A stretch of 64,000 bases of DNA from Cytospora piceicola (GCA_023375675.1 JALQBC010000069.1:53001-117000), one strand, 5' to 3'; counted from the first letter of the stretch, positions 1 through 12,220 are shown. Program-made: numbers and translations. The notes: a model not told the origin generated them from the sequence alone.

Positions 1-710
1 TATTATTTATTAATAACCTTAGTTGTTATAGATAATATCGAGTTTTTATAGTTTAAACAGACCTTTACTTAACATTTTACTTTTATTAAATAGAAGTTTT
101 ATTCTTTAACCGCTTAAATAATTACTATAAGTTCTTTATTATATATTTAATATCGAAGTTTAAGTTTAGTAAGCCTTTTTTTAAATAAATATAACTATAT
201 ATAGCTTACTATTTTTATTTTATTATTTAAACTGTTTTTTAAGTATAAAGTTTAAAAGGTTTGTTTTAACTTTAAATAGTTTTTAAAAGTCTGTTTTTAT
301 TAAAACTAGTTTTATAAGTTATATTTTTAAGCTTATCGAATATCTCTTATACTTTTATAGTTCGATTAGATAATCTGTTTTCTTTATAAGATTAATAAAA
401 AGTATTATATATATACTATAGTTGTTAATAAATTATTAATTAAAGTTTATAAATTTTAAAAGGCTTTTTATCTTTTTTAGTTTATTAGTTTAAGCTAGGT
501 TTTAACTATTATAGTATATAAGTTTTATATTTGTATTTCTTTTAATAAGATAGTATATTTAAAAAGGTTTACCTTTTTTCCTAGTTTTATTAATAGTTTT
601 ATGTTTTATAATACCTTTAATACTTAATATATATACTCTTTATATTTACTTTCATTTTTAAAGTAAATAAAGATATTATTAAATTAAATAATTAATTATA
701 GTTTAAAATA
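1..710. other. AT-rich decayed DNA, no recognisable feature
   Basis: The stretch is strongly AT-rich with stops in all frames and no terminal repeats that I can pair. It is probably transposon-derived by its composition, but I cannot assign a family. Confidence 0.5.
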
Positions 711-1114
711 AACAATAGAAATTTATATTACTAGTATAGAGATTTATACTACTGCTTAATACTATACTTAAATTAGACAGCCTTATTACTGCAGATTAAT
801 TTAATTAGCTAAAAGAAGGCTACCTTAAAAACTAAACTATAACTTTTAATAGTAACTAATTAAAGCAACTAATTAAAGCGGCAAATTTAAGCTATTATAA
901 AGCGACTAATTAAAGTAACTAATTAGATTATTTAAGGCGATTAAATTTAATTAAAGCGATTAATTTAAACTTATTTAATTAAACTAATTAAATTAAAGTA
1001 GTTAAGTTAATAGCTAATTAGATTAATCTGTAGCGATAAGGGCCTTTACTTAATATATATATAGTATAAGACAGTAGTACGAATCTTTATACTAGCAGTA
1101 CGAATCTCTGTTTT
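711..1114. mobile_element. MULE-like MITE, heavily RIP-mutated copy
   Basis: This is the most decayed of four copies of one inverted-repeat element. The left end reads as a C-to-T/G-to-A version of the intact copies' terminus, and the right end keeps a recognisable AGTACGAATCTCTG. The internal array of about 12-base AAGCGACTGATT-like units is visible at about 850-1,010. Flanking decamers GTTTAAAATA (701-710) and TTTTTAAATA (1,115-1,124) agree at 8 of 10 positions, so a decayed 10-base target duplication is plausible. The left boundary is uncertain by several bases because of the mutation load. Confidence 0.65.
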
Positions 1115-4100
1115 TTTTTAAATATAGTTAGAGCGTTAATAAGCCCGAAAAATATTATTATATACTTATAGTATTTATAACGTATTTTAAACCTTATTCG
1201 TTATTCTTTTCTTTCTTTAAGTTAAATTAAATTTATTAGTTTTTTTTTAAGTTTAAAGTAATAAAAACTAAAAGGTAACAGTTTTAAATAGTAATCTTAT
1301 TAGGTTATTAGTAGTTTATATATAATCTTAACTTTCTGTTTTTCTTTAAGATAAATAGAATTAAGTGTTTTATTAGCAATATCGATTATTGTATATAACC
1401 TTTTACTAGGTTTTTATTTAAGTACTTCCGGAATACTTTCAGTTAATTTTTGTTTAACTTATAGATTTATTAACATTTTAGCTATATTCTTTCTTTTTAT
1501 AGTATCTTATAATCTTATTAAGTATCTTTAAATCGTTTAATATTAAAGACTTTTAAAGATTGTTTACTAAATCTTTTATAGTTTTTAAAAAAAATATAAT
1601 CTTAAAGTTCTTTTTCTTCTTATTTAGCTTATTATAAGAAACTTATAAATCGTTTATATAGCTTTTATATCTACTTTAGTATTTCGTTATATTTATACTA
1701 TTGTTTTTAATATAATATTCTTCTTTTTTATATTATTATAACTATTTTTATTATTAATAGTTTAACCTTAAACTATATTTATACTTTATATTTATACTCT
1801 TTAATATTTAAATAAACTAAGTTATAACTACTAATTACCTCTTTCTTTTAGCTTTAGTTTATCTTTTTAATTATTTATTCTTATTACTATTTTATTATTT
1901 TTAAAGGTTATTATTCTGTTATTAATTTATATAAATGTATAGCTAATATTTCTTTAATAATATAATTCTGTTTAAAAGTGTTCTCTTTTATTATAGCTTT
2001 TAAAGCCTAAATAGTTTTATAAACTCTTTTAAAGGTATTATTAAATATATTTAAACCTTATTTCTTTAAGTTATTTTTAAAGACTAAACTTTTTCTTACT
2101 ATACTATTAATTGTTTTTAATTAAAGTATAACTTACTTAATTAATTTAACTAGTAATTTAATTAATATATAAGTTATACTTTTTAAACTATATAATTTAA
2201 TATTACATTATAATTTAAAAGGTTTATAATATCGAACTTAAAAGTTTTATTATACTATTAAATAGTAATAAAGAGGTAATTAGTCTTATTATTATAATAT
2301 TTATTATTATAAGTAATATTAGTTCTTTTAATTATTTTAAGTTAATATAGTTCTTTCTGTTTATAATAAGCTAGTTTAAATCGATTAGCTGCTTTTAAAA
2401 AAATAAAAGTTCTTTAAACGCTACTATTTAATAGTATATATAGCTTAATTTTATTAATTTATGTTTTTAATTATAAGTAATTATAGTTATTAATATATAT
2501 TATATTAAAACCCTTTTTTCGTTTTTTATTATTAAATAGTTCTTTTTTTAATAACTTAAGTTATATTCTACTTATTTTATTACTTATTACCTTAGTTCTT
2601 TAGCTTAGTTTTATTTTTCTTTAAAAAACATTACTTTTTTAAATTATTTATTTTATAATACTTCTTTTAAAACTTTTTTATTAAAAGGTAATCGTTATAA
2701 GGTTTAAAGTTAATTACGTTTTTATATTTTTCTTTCTTAAGTTTTTAAAGCTTTATATTAGTCTATATATTTATACTAAGTATAAATTTAATCTTAATAT
2801 AAAGTAAAAGACAGTTTACTTTATTAAGTTTAAAGACTATATAGTTTTTAAAACTTTTTATATTTAGTTTTTAATAATATTAAATAATATTATTAAGTAG
2901 GTAAGCTTCTTAAATTTAAATATTTATATACTTATATAAAAAGAACTTATTTTATACTTTATAAAGGTAATATACTTTATATTTATCGTTAATATATAAG
3001 AATTAAGTAACTTATAAAAGGTATATAAAGTACTTTAAAAATAAGTAAGATAAGTTACTTTATTATACTTTTAATTTAAAAGTAGCTTATTTAGTATTTT
3101 TTAAAGTAGTTTTATATACTATAAAATAAGTACTTTTTTTATATAAAGTAAGGTTTACTACTACTTTATTTAATAAGTAACGTAAATTACTAAGTATATA
3201 TTAAATTAATATAAGGTTTTTTATTAGCTATAATACTAATTATACTCTCTTCTTTATAAGGTTATTTATATTATTATTATTAATTTACTTATTAAAGTGT
3301 TTTATATATTTTTAAACGCTTTTTAAGTTTTTATTATTAATAAACTTAGTAATTTATTGCTTATTGTTTTATAGTATTCTTTCTATAGTATTTTAAGTAT
3401 ATATTTACTTAAAAGGATCTTATTTTTAATAATATCTTATATTAATAGTACTTACTTTTATCTTTATTTTTTAAAGGCTTAAAATAAAGATTATATTATT
3501 ATAATAAGGTTTTATAAAACCTTTACTTTAATACCTTTAAAGATATTCTTAAAAGGTTTTATCTTTTTATAAGGTTTTCCTTACTACTTTTATAAAATAG
3601 TTACTATTAAAATAATCTAAGTTATTATCTTCGATTATTATTTTATATAATAGTTCTTATTTACTTATTAAGAAAAGTCGATATTTTATATTACTATTAT
3701 ATTGTTTTCTTTAAAGTATAAATTTCTATTTTTTAAAAAGATTTATATCTTTTCTTATTATAGTTAAAGTATTTAAACTTCGATTTATCTTTACATTTTA
3801 TAACGTTTAATATTATAAGTTTTATATATTATCTATACGTAGTACTATTTTTAAACGTTTTTATTACTTTAAAACTTATTTTTAATAGTTAAAATATAAG
3901 TTTTAAAACTAAGCGTATTAAAGTTTCTTTTATTATACGTTTTAAGCTATCATTTATAGTTATAACATTAATATATACTACTATCTTAATATACTATAAA
4001 AAGTCGTTTAGTTAATTATATTTAATAATAATAGTTTTAATTATATTTATTAATTTTAAATAAAATAAATTAATTAAGATATTATCTAGCTATTTTAAAA

Positions 4101-4791
4101 CGGTAATAATCTGTTAAAACTTTATAAGGTATTTATTTCTAAGTAAAAGTACGTTAAAAGTATTTATTTATATTACGTTTTACTTACTGTTTTATTTTAA
4201 CTTATTAAATGCTTTTTTAAATACTTTTTTAAAGTTTATATATTATACGAAAGCTTTATTAGTATTAATGTCTTTTTCTTTAAAAGTATATTTTAAACAG
4301 TTATATATAGTTAATTCAAACTATTTAAAGGCTATTTTATTAAATAGTTTAACTATAAAAAAGATTTTATTAGCTTTTTTATAAAAGTCTTCTATATAAT
4401 ATTAAAGATAGTAGTATATTATATAGTAAAGAAATTTTAAAAGAATCTTTTAAAAATATTAAAAGCTTTAAGTTTATTTAACTTTATTTAAATTAGTTTC
4501 TTTTTATAGTTAATATTTATAATATTTACCTTTTTATTAATTTTATTTAAAGTTTCGATTTTAAATTTAACTACTTAAATTATTATTATATATTTAAGTT
4601 AAAGTTATTTAATAATCTTTTACTAGCTTTTTATATTTTATTAAAATAAGTTTTATTATTTATATAGTTTTTATAACTACTATTATATTCTAGTAAAAGC
4701 TTTAATAAAGTTAGCTATAATAATAATAAAGTATTAAAGTATTAGTTAATAATATACTTTAAAACTATATTAAATAAAAGTTATAAAAATA
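1115..4791. other. AT-rich decayed DNA between two MITE copies
   Basis: This is extremely AT-rich sequence with no usable reading frame. I could not find paired LTRs, inverted ends or a transposase motif. It is most likely old transposon sequence mutated beyond recognition by eye. Confidence 0.5.
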
Positions 4792-5168
4792 AGAACGGAG
4801 ATTCGCACTGCTAGTATAGAGATTCGCACTGCTGCGATGTATAGTACCTGAATCAGAAAGCCCTGTCGCTGCAGATTAATCTGATTAGCTAGACGAAGGC
4901 TGCCTTAGAGACAGCAACTGATTAAAGCGACTGATTAAAGCGACTGATTGAAGCGACTGATTGAAGCGATTGATTTCAATTGAAGCGATTGATTTGAACT
5001 AATTGAATTGAACTGATTGAATTAAACTGATTCGAATTAAACTGATTGAATTAAAGTGGTTAAGTTGCTAGCCAATTAGATCAATCTGCAGCGACAGGGC
5101 TTTCTGATTCAGGTACTATACATCGCAGCAGTGCGAATCTCTATACCGGCAGTGTGAATCTCCGTTCT
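4792..5168. mobile_element. MULE-like MITE, well-preserved 377-base copy
   Basis: The element starts AGAACGGAGATTCGCACTGC and ends in the inverted complement with few changes. The inverted repeats run for roughly 100 bases per side, including the CTGCAGATTAATCTGATTAGCT-type segment near 4,870. The core carries tandem 12-base units close to AAGCGACTGATT. The flanks TATAAAAATA at 4,782-4,791 and 5,169-5,178 are identical, giving a perfect 10-base target duplication. Long inverted ends with 9-11-base duplications are typical of Mutator-like elements. There is no coding capacity, so it is non-autonomous. Far fewer C-to-T changes than in its surroundings suggest either late insertion or that the element is too short to be an efficient RIP target. 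Confidence 0.85.
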
Positions 5169-6987
5169 TATAAAAATATAATAATTATAATATAACTTTT
5201 ATAAAAGTATTAATTATAAGTAATAAAGTTAATATTATTAATAAAATATATAAATAGTGTTTTAAGTAATACTTTAAGCTTATCTATTTTTATAATTTAA
5301 AGGTAATAAAATATACTATAAGAATAATACTTAGATTTATAATTAAAGACTAGCTATAAAATCTATCTTAAGTAATAGTAGTAACTATCTTGTATATCTA
5401 GCTTTTTAATATAGCTTAATAATTTTTTTTTCGAGTTATTTAAGCTTTAGTATAAAACTTAAAAGGTTAGGTTTTAAGTCTTTCGAGTTACTTTCTTTTA
5501 TAACTTTAACTTAAACAGTTTACTTTAGTTAGCTAGAACTCTTTTATAAAGATTCTGTCTGTTCCGATAAACTAGCCCTACTTAGGCTATATATAACTAT
5601 TTAACCGTATAACTCTATAGTACCTTAACTTTAGGTTATAATAAGCCGGTATAGACTTTTTATACTTTTATAATCTTCCTTAAAGTAAAGGAATTTATAA
5701 ATAAAGTGTTTATCGGTTTTACTATTAAGCGGTTTAGCTAAATATATAAGTTAAGCTAGCGCTAAAGTTTATTATAATAAGCGCGGTTAATATATATTAT
5801 TATTTAATATAGGATTTATAGATTTAATAATTATAATAAAAGTATAAAGTGTAGTAAAGGTATGTAGGTATATATAACTTTATAAGACGTAAAATAGCTA
5901 TAAAAGCTATAGATGTAAGGTAAGAAACGTTACTTTAAAGCTAGTAAAAAGAAACAGTTTAAAAGCTACTATAATTAATAAGCTATAAGTAAGTTATATT
6001 AGTTATATAAGTATATACTATAAAGCGTTATATACTTAAGCGGCCTACTTTATATAAACGCTAGCGGTAAACGAAATTAGTAAAGTATCGAGCGTTATAG
6101 TTATAGCTATAAACACTTTAATATAAGCTTACTTACCTTCTTTCTCCGCTTATAATAAAGTAGTAATAAAATATTAAAAAGATAATTAGTTTAGTTAGGC
6201 TTTTTATTATATAAGGAGGCTAGTAAAAAGAATAAGCCTAACTTAATTATTTAAGATTTTAGCCGTTTATAAAGTAATATCGGTTATATTAAAAAGACGT
6301 AATATAAGTATAGTAAAAAGCCAGGTAGTTAAAAAGAAAGTATAGGCTATACTAATAATATAAAATAAGTAAAGCGTATATAAAGCGTAGGTAAAAAAGT
6401 AAGGATTTAATTTATAGTATATAAATCTGTCTTTAAAGATAGGAACTTAAGTGTTATAAAATAAAGAAAGGAAAGAAAAAAGGAAAGGAGTTCTTTAAAG
6501 TATAAGAATTTATTATAATAAATATATAATATTTCTTATATTTACTATATTAGTTTTTAAAAATGTTAATTAGTTTTAACGTTTTTTAAAATTAGCTAAA
6601 CGTAGTTTTTAATAATAAAGCGCTTTATAAAGCTATACTATTAGTTAACCGGTTTTTTTATATTTTATTAACTAATAGCTATAGCTATTTAACTAAACTC
6701 TACTATATCTATAAGCTATTATATAAAGTCTTTAGCTAATATATACAGTTTATACGTTAGTATATTATAGCGCTATACTTATTAAATTAGTTTTATATAA
6801 TAGCTATATTAAAAAAGAATAAGTTAATACCGACTATAAAAGTATCTCGGTTATTAATAATAAACTACATTTTTAAAGTAAGTAAGCTTTAATTAAACTA
6901 TATATAAATAATAAAGGTATATAAATATTTAAAGACTTTTTACTTAACTGTTTTAATTATATTATATACTTTAAAATAATATATAGT
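5169..6987. other. AT-rich decayed DNA with patchy GC remnants
   Basis: This stretch is slightly less AT-rich than its neighbours (short GC-containing words around 5,550-5,800 and 6,040-6,300), which suggests a decayed coding element. Frames are broken throughout and I recognise no motif or terminal repeat. Confidence 0.4.
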
Positions 6988-7520
6988 ATACCTTTTACTA
7001 AGAAGTTTATTATTTATATTATAAGATAGGTAAGTATATAGAATTATTACCTTTAAAATTTATACTATATGTTTTTAATTTTAATTAGCTTTAAATTATA
7101 ATTATATTAATTTGTTATAGTATCTGTTTAAAAGAGTTAATTAGCTGTTAAAATCAGTGTTTTTAAGCGTTAAATAGCTAAAAGAAATAGAAATTATAAG
7201 GCCTTTAATACCTGCTATAAAGCGTATAGTTATTTTAAGACTTATAATAAAGCCTATAATAAGGCTATCTATAGCAGACCTTAACTTTAAACTAAGATAT
7301 ATACTTTAATTTTTAATATAATTAAAAAGAAATTATTTAAATCTAAACCTGTAGAAAGAAGGCGATTAAACGATAATTAAATTAATTATAGCTCTTAAGG
7401 TAAGATTACTATTAAAGCTAATACTTTTACTTCTATAAGGTTTTAAGGTTTTTAACCTAAACTTAAACATTTCCCTTTATATTTACTTCTTTAAATAATA
7501 TAAGTACTTACTTATATAGT
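6988..7520 (-). mobile_element. Fragment of foldback-like element
   Basis: This is a RIP-mutated match to the right half of the foldback-like element at 8,411-12,220. It begins with the same ~105-base end module found at 8,304-8,410. It continues through the GATTAGCTGTTAAAA-like arm segment (about 7,138), the AAGGCCTTTAATACCTGC segment (about 7,198) and the GCTTACTATTAAAGCTAAT-like segment (about 7,403). It stops where the tetranucleotide array would begin, with only a few TACTTAC units left near 7,505. It is therefore a minus-orientation partial copy that lacks the array. Confidence 0.7.
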
Positions 7521-7656
7521 TAATTATAATATTATAATATTCAAACTATATTTTTTTTAAAGATAATATTATATTTTATATTAAGTAGAATAAATAAAAG
7601 GCTTAGCTTTATTTTACTATATACTTTTAAAGCGGTAATTAAAGCTGTATTTAATA

Positions 7657-8065
7657 AGAACGGAGATTCGTACTGCTAATATAGAGATTCGCACTGCTGC
7701 CTTATACTATACATCGAGTAAAGGCCCTTATCGCTGCAGATTAATCTGATTAGCTAGCAACTTAACTACTTTAATTCAATCAGTAATTTAATTAGTTTAA
7801 TTCAATCAGTTCAATTCAATAAGTTTAAATCAATCGCTTTAATTAAAATCAATCGCTTTAATTAATTCAATCAGTCGCTTCTATCAGTCGCTTCAATTAG
7901 TCGCTTTAATCAGTCGCTTTAATCAGTCGCTTTAATCAGTTACTATCTTTAAGGCAGCCTTTGTCTAGCTAATCAGATTAATCTGCAGTAACAGAGCTTT
8001 CTGATTTAAGTACTATATATCGCAGCAGTACAAATCTCTATACTAGCAGTGCAAATCTCCGTTCT
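7657..8065. mobile_element. MULE-like MITE, 409-base copy
   Basis: This has the same terminal inverted repeats as the copies at 4,792 and 36,297, with moderate RIP damage. The core is in the opposite orientation (units read AATCAGTCGCTT). The flanks GTATTTAATA (7,647-7,656) and TTATTTAATA (8,066-8,075) match at 9 of 10 positions, again a 10-base target duplication. There is no reading frame. It has the same length as the copy at 36,297. Confidence 0.8.
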
Positions 8066-8303
8066 TTATTTAATAGTTAAGTAAATATACTATTATATTT
8101 CTTAACTATTTATAAGTTAAACCTTATACCTTATTAAGGTTAAAATAATTATTTTATATATTATATAAACTTTAAACTTACAGATATATATCTGCTTATT
8201 TTTATATTAACTAAAGCTTTTATAGTTAAAAACAGTTTATTATTAACTATTAAGTATAATATAATAGAAACGTTAGCTTTTAAATATTTTTAAAATAAGT
8301 TAA

Positions 8304-8410
8304 ATGCTTTCCGTTAAGAAGGTTAATGTTTGTTTTATAAGGCGGGCGAGTATATAGAAATTATTGCCCTTAAGATTTATACGACCTGTTTTTTATTCTG
8401 ATTAGCTTTA
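8304..8410 (-). repeat. Foldback end module, inverted copy
   Basis: This module of about 105 bases carries TTCCGTTAAGAAGGTTAATG, GGCGGGCGAGTATA and TGATTAGCTTTAAA. The same module, inverted, lies at the centre of the foldback-like element (10,862-10,966). It also occurs at the right end of the second copy (40,966-41,070) and as remnants at about 6,988-7,095 and 53,563-53,636. It directly abuts the element end AACTAGGGAACGG at 8,411, so it may be the end of a head-to-tail partner unit. Confidence 0.7.
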
Positions 8411-8540
8411 AACTAGGGAACGGCGGTAGGACCGCCTGCCGAGAAGGCCTTCCGTTAGGAAGGATCGGAAATTTAATAGCTATTTAGTTAGGTAGTTAAA
8501 TACGTCGTTTAGGCTGCTCCGGATCCGATAGAGTAACGCT

Positions 8541-8567
8541 AGAGTAACGCCCTTCGGGCGTTACTCT
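8541..8567. repeat. Perfect 12-bp stem hairpin
   Basis: AGAGTAACGCCC is followed by the loop TTC and then GGGCGTTACTCT, an exact inverted repeat. A single AGAGTAACGC unit also precedes it. A decayed counterpart with AAAGTAACGCC/AGCGTTACTCT lies in the mirrored arm at 12,091-12,117. Only the first half survives in the second element copy near 38,762. The conserved position just inside the element end suggests a structural role in the element. A host terminator is unlikely because no gene is nearby. Confidence 0.75.
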
Positions 8568-8619
8568 ATTGTCTCTATAGCCTTAAGCGGCGAAATATTT
8601 ATTTATTTACTTTATAACT

Positions 8620-9756
8620 AACTACTTTATTAGCTAATATATATATTTACTTACTTACTTACTAACTTACTTACTTATTAACTTACTTACTTAATAACTA
8701 AGTAATTAGCTTACTAGCTACTTTAATAGTTAATATATTAGCTAACCTACTTATTTACTTACTTACTTAATTAGCTAATTACTTACTAGTTAATTTAATA
8801 GCTAATTTACTAGCTAACCTACTTACTTACTTACTTATTTATTTATTTAATTAATAGCTTAGTTATTAACTAACTAACTTACTATCTAACTTACTAGCTA
8901 ACTTACTAGCTAACTTACTAGCTAACTAACTTACTTACCTATCTACTTACTTACTTATTAACTTACTTAATAGCTAACTTACTTAATAGCTAATTTACTA
9001 GCGAACTAGCTTACTTACTTACCTACTTACTTACCTACCTACTTACTTACTTACTTAATTATTTAATTACTTATTTACTTATTTAATAGCGAAGTTACTT
9101 ACCTACTTACTTACTTACTTACCTACCTACCTACTTACTTCTTTACTTATTTAATAGCGAATTTACTTACTAGCTAACTTACTTACTTACTTATTTACTT
9201 ATTTAATAGCGAATTTATTTACTAGTTAACTTACTAACCTACTTACTTACTTATTTACCTACTTACTTACTTCTTTACTTATTTAATAGCGAGTTTACTT
9301 ACTAGCTAACTTACTTACTTACTTATTTACTTATTTAATAGCGAATTTACTTACTAGCTAACTTACTAACCTACTTACTTACTTACTTATTTACATACTT
9401 ACCTACCTACTTACTTACTTACTTACTTATTTACTTATTTAATAGCGAATTTATATACTAGCTAACTTACTAACTAACTTATTAACTAACTTATTAACTA
9501 ACTTACTAACTAACCTACTTACTTAATTACTTTATAATTAGCTACCTAACTAACTAGCTAACTTACTAGCTAACTTACTAGCTAACTTACTAGTTTACCT
9601 ACTTACTTACTTACTTACCTACTTACTTACTTACTTACTTACTTACTTAATAGCTAACCTACTAAATAGTTTATTTACTTACTTATTTACTTACTTAATA
9701 GCTAATTTACTTACTAGCTAACTTACTAGCTAACTTACTAGCTAACTTACTAGCTA

Positions 9757-9793
<37 letters not shown>

Positions 9794-10377
9794 ATTAATA
9801 GTTAACTTACTAAATAGCTTACGTACTTACTTACTTACTTACTTATTTACTTATTTAATAGCGAATTTACTTACTAGCTACCTTATTAACTAACTAACTT
9901 ACTTACTTACTTAAATATTAAATACTTAAATTACTAGCTACTTTACTAACTACTTTACTAGCTAACGTACTTACTTACCTACCTACTTACTTACTAACTA
10001 ACCTACTTAGTTACTTAATTAATTAATTACTTAATAATTAAATAACTAAATTACTAGCTACTTTATTAACTACTTTACTAGCTAACCTATTAGCTAAGCT
10101 AGTAACTAACTTACTAGCTAACTTACTAACTAACTTACTAGCTAACTTACTAACTTACTTACTTACTTACTTACCTACTTACTTACCTACTTACTTACTT
10201 ACTTACTTACCTACTTACTTACTTACCTACTTACTTACTTACCTACTTACTTACTTATTAACTTACTTACTCATTAACTTACTTACTTACTTACTAACTT
10301 ACTTACTAACTTACTTAATTACTTAATAATTAACTAGCTAACTTACTAGCTACTTACTTAGTTACTTAGTTACTTAG

Positions 10378-10410
<33 letters not shown>
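8620..10410. repeat. Long degenerate TTAC tetranucleotide array
   Basis: About 1.8 kb is dominated by TTAC units with variants TAAC, TAGC and TTAT. A looser higher-order pattern recurs as TTATTTAATAGCGAATTTAC followed by TAGCTAACTTAC. Cytosines are almost always followed by T, A-lacking contexts or another C, so CpA, the RIP target, is nearly absent. It forms the left arm of the foldback-like element. Confidence 0.9.
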
Positions 10411-10416
<6 letters not shown>

Positions 10417-10417
10417 A

Positions 10418-11390
10418 TTCGAATCTAAAGGCTTATATAACCTTTCGGTAAAGAAAAAGGAAGGGAAAGGCTAAGGTTCGGGTTAAGAACCTTAAGAACC
10501 TACAGAATTAAAACTATTAGCTTTAATAGTAAGCCTACCTTAAAGGCTAAAATTTAATTAAATATACTGTTTAATAGCCCTTTTTCTACAGATTCAGATT
10601 GAGGTAAGTACGTCTTAATCGGATTAAAACTCGAGCGTGCATCTTAGTTCGAACCTAAGGTCTACAGTGAAAGGCCTTATCGTAAGCCTTATTGTAAGCC
10701 TTATCGTAGGCCTTAAAATGACTGTAAGTCTTCCGGCAGGCATTAAAGGCCTTATAATTTCTAGTTCTCTTAGCCGTTCGACGGCTAAAACTACTGATTT
10801 CAGTATCTAATTAAATTTAAGAAACGGGTGCTACAGCGAATCAGTATAATTATAATTTAAAGCTAATTAAAATTAAAAACGGGTAGTATAAATCTTAAGG
10901 GTAATAATTTTCTATTATACTCGCCTGCCTTATAAAATAAACATTAACCTTCTTAACGGAAGGCATTACAATTATGCTAATTCGCTACAGTACCTGTTTA
11001 AAGGATCTGATTAGCTGTTAAAAGCAGTGATTTTAGTCGTTCTGTAACTAAATACACTAGCAATTATAAGGCTTTTAATGCCTGCCGGAAGGCTTACAGT
11101 TACTTTAAGGCTTAAATAAGGTCAGACTTACGATAAGGCTTCGAACTAAGATGCACGCCTGAGTTTTAATCCGATTAAGACGTACTTACCTCAATCTGAA
11201 TCTGTAGAAAAAGGGCTATTAAACAGTATATTTAATTAAATCGTAGGCCTTAAAGTAGGCTTACTATTAAAGCTAATAGTTCTAATTCCTTAGGTTTCTT
11301 AGGTTTCTTAGGTTCTTGACCCGAACCCTCGCCTTTCTCTTCCTTTTTCTTTACTGAAGGCTTATATAAGCCTTTAAATTCGAATTAAGT
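10418..11390. repeat. Imperfect palindrome at element centre
   Basis: The left half carries, in order, AATCTAAAGGCTTATATAACC, GGTTAAGAACCTTAAGAACC, GCTTTAATAGTAAGCCTACC, TCGGATTAAAACTCGAGCGT and CGGCAGGCATTAAAGGCC. The right half carries their complements in reverse order, ending GCTTATATAAGCC near 11,350. The halves are separated by the ~105-base module at 10,862-10,966. GC content is clearly above the surroundings. I see no coding frame. Confidence 0.8.
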
Positions 11391-11500
11391 AAGTAAGTAA
11401 GTAACTAAGTAACTAAGTAACTAAGTAAGGAACTAAGTAGGTTAGCTAGTAAGTTAGCTAGTTAATTATTAAGTAATTAAGTAAGTTAGTAATTAAGTAG

Positions 11501-11531
<31 letters not shown>

Positions 11532-11620
11532 GGTTAGTTAGTAAGTTAGTTAGTAAGTTAGCTAGTAAGTAAATTCGCTATTAAATAAGTAAATAAGTAA
11601 ATAAGGAAGTAAGTAGGTAG

Positions 11621-11651
<31 letters not shown>

Positions 11652-11748
11652 GGTTAGTTAGTAAGTTAGTTAGTAAGTTAGCTAGTTAGTAAAGTAGCTA
11701 GTAAGTAAATTCGCTATTAAATAAGTAAATAAGTAAGTAGGTACGTAG

Positions 11749-11807
<59 letters not shown>

Positions 11808-11839
11808 GGTTAGCTAGTAAATTAGCTATTAAATTAACT

Positions 11840-11879
<40 letters not shown>

Positions 11880-12060
11880 GGTTAGCTAGTAAATTAGCTA
11901 TTAAATTAACTAGTAAGTAAGTAAGTAAGTAAGTAAGTATATAACCTAGCTAATAAGTTAGTTATTAAGTAAGTAAGTATATAAGCTAGCTAATAAGTTA
12001 GTTATTAAGTAAGTAAGTAAGTAAGTAAGTACGTAAGTAAGTAAGTATATAAATAAATAT
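11391..12060. repeat. GTAA tetranucleotide array (mirror of left arm)
   Basis: About 670 bases of GTAA units are interspersed with TAGCTAGTAAGTTAG and TTCGCTATTAAATAAG. This is the exact strand-mirror of the TTAC array at 8,620-10,410 and forms the right arm of the foldback-like element. It is shorter than the left array, as expected if the arrays expand or contract independently. Confidence 0.9.
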
Positions 12061-12220
12061 TTCGCTGCTTAAGGCTGCGGAAGAGACGATAAAGTAACGC
12101 CTTTTAAGCGTTACTCTATCGGACCTAAAGCAGCTTATACAGCGTATCTAGTTATTAAGTTTCCGATCTTTCTTAATAAAAGGCCTTCTCGGCAAGCGGT
12201 CCTACCGCCGTTCCTTAGTT

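Larger units (their letters stand above)
8411..12220. mobile_element. Foldback-like palindromic element with TTAC/GTAA arms
   Basis: The left end AACTAGGGAACGGCGGTAGG is mirrored at the right end CCTACCGCCGTTCCTTAGTT with one C-to-T-type change. Inward of each end lies a stem-loop segment (8,541-8,567 and 12,091-12,117), then a long tetranucleotide array (TTAC on the left, GTAA on the right). Next comes a ~430-base complex arm (10,418-10,850 mirrored by 10,975-11,390), meeting at a ~105-base central module. No transposase frame is present. Long inverted repeats built of short tandem repeats are the defining architecture of foldback transposons, so that is the closest class; the assignment is by structure only. 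The left arm is about twice the right because the arrays differ in length. Confidence 0.7.

Noticed and set aside
8620..10410. Possible CRISPR-like or satellite centromere array
   Set aside because: There is no spacer/repeat structure, only degenerate tetranucleotides within a mirrored element. Fungal nuclear DNA has no CRISPR, and no centromere evidence is present.
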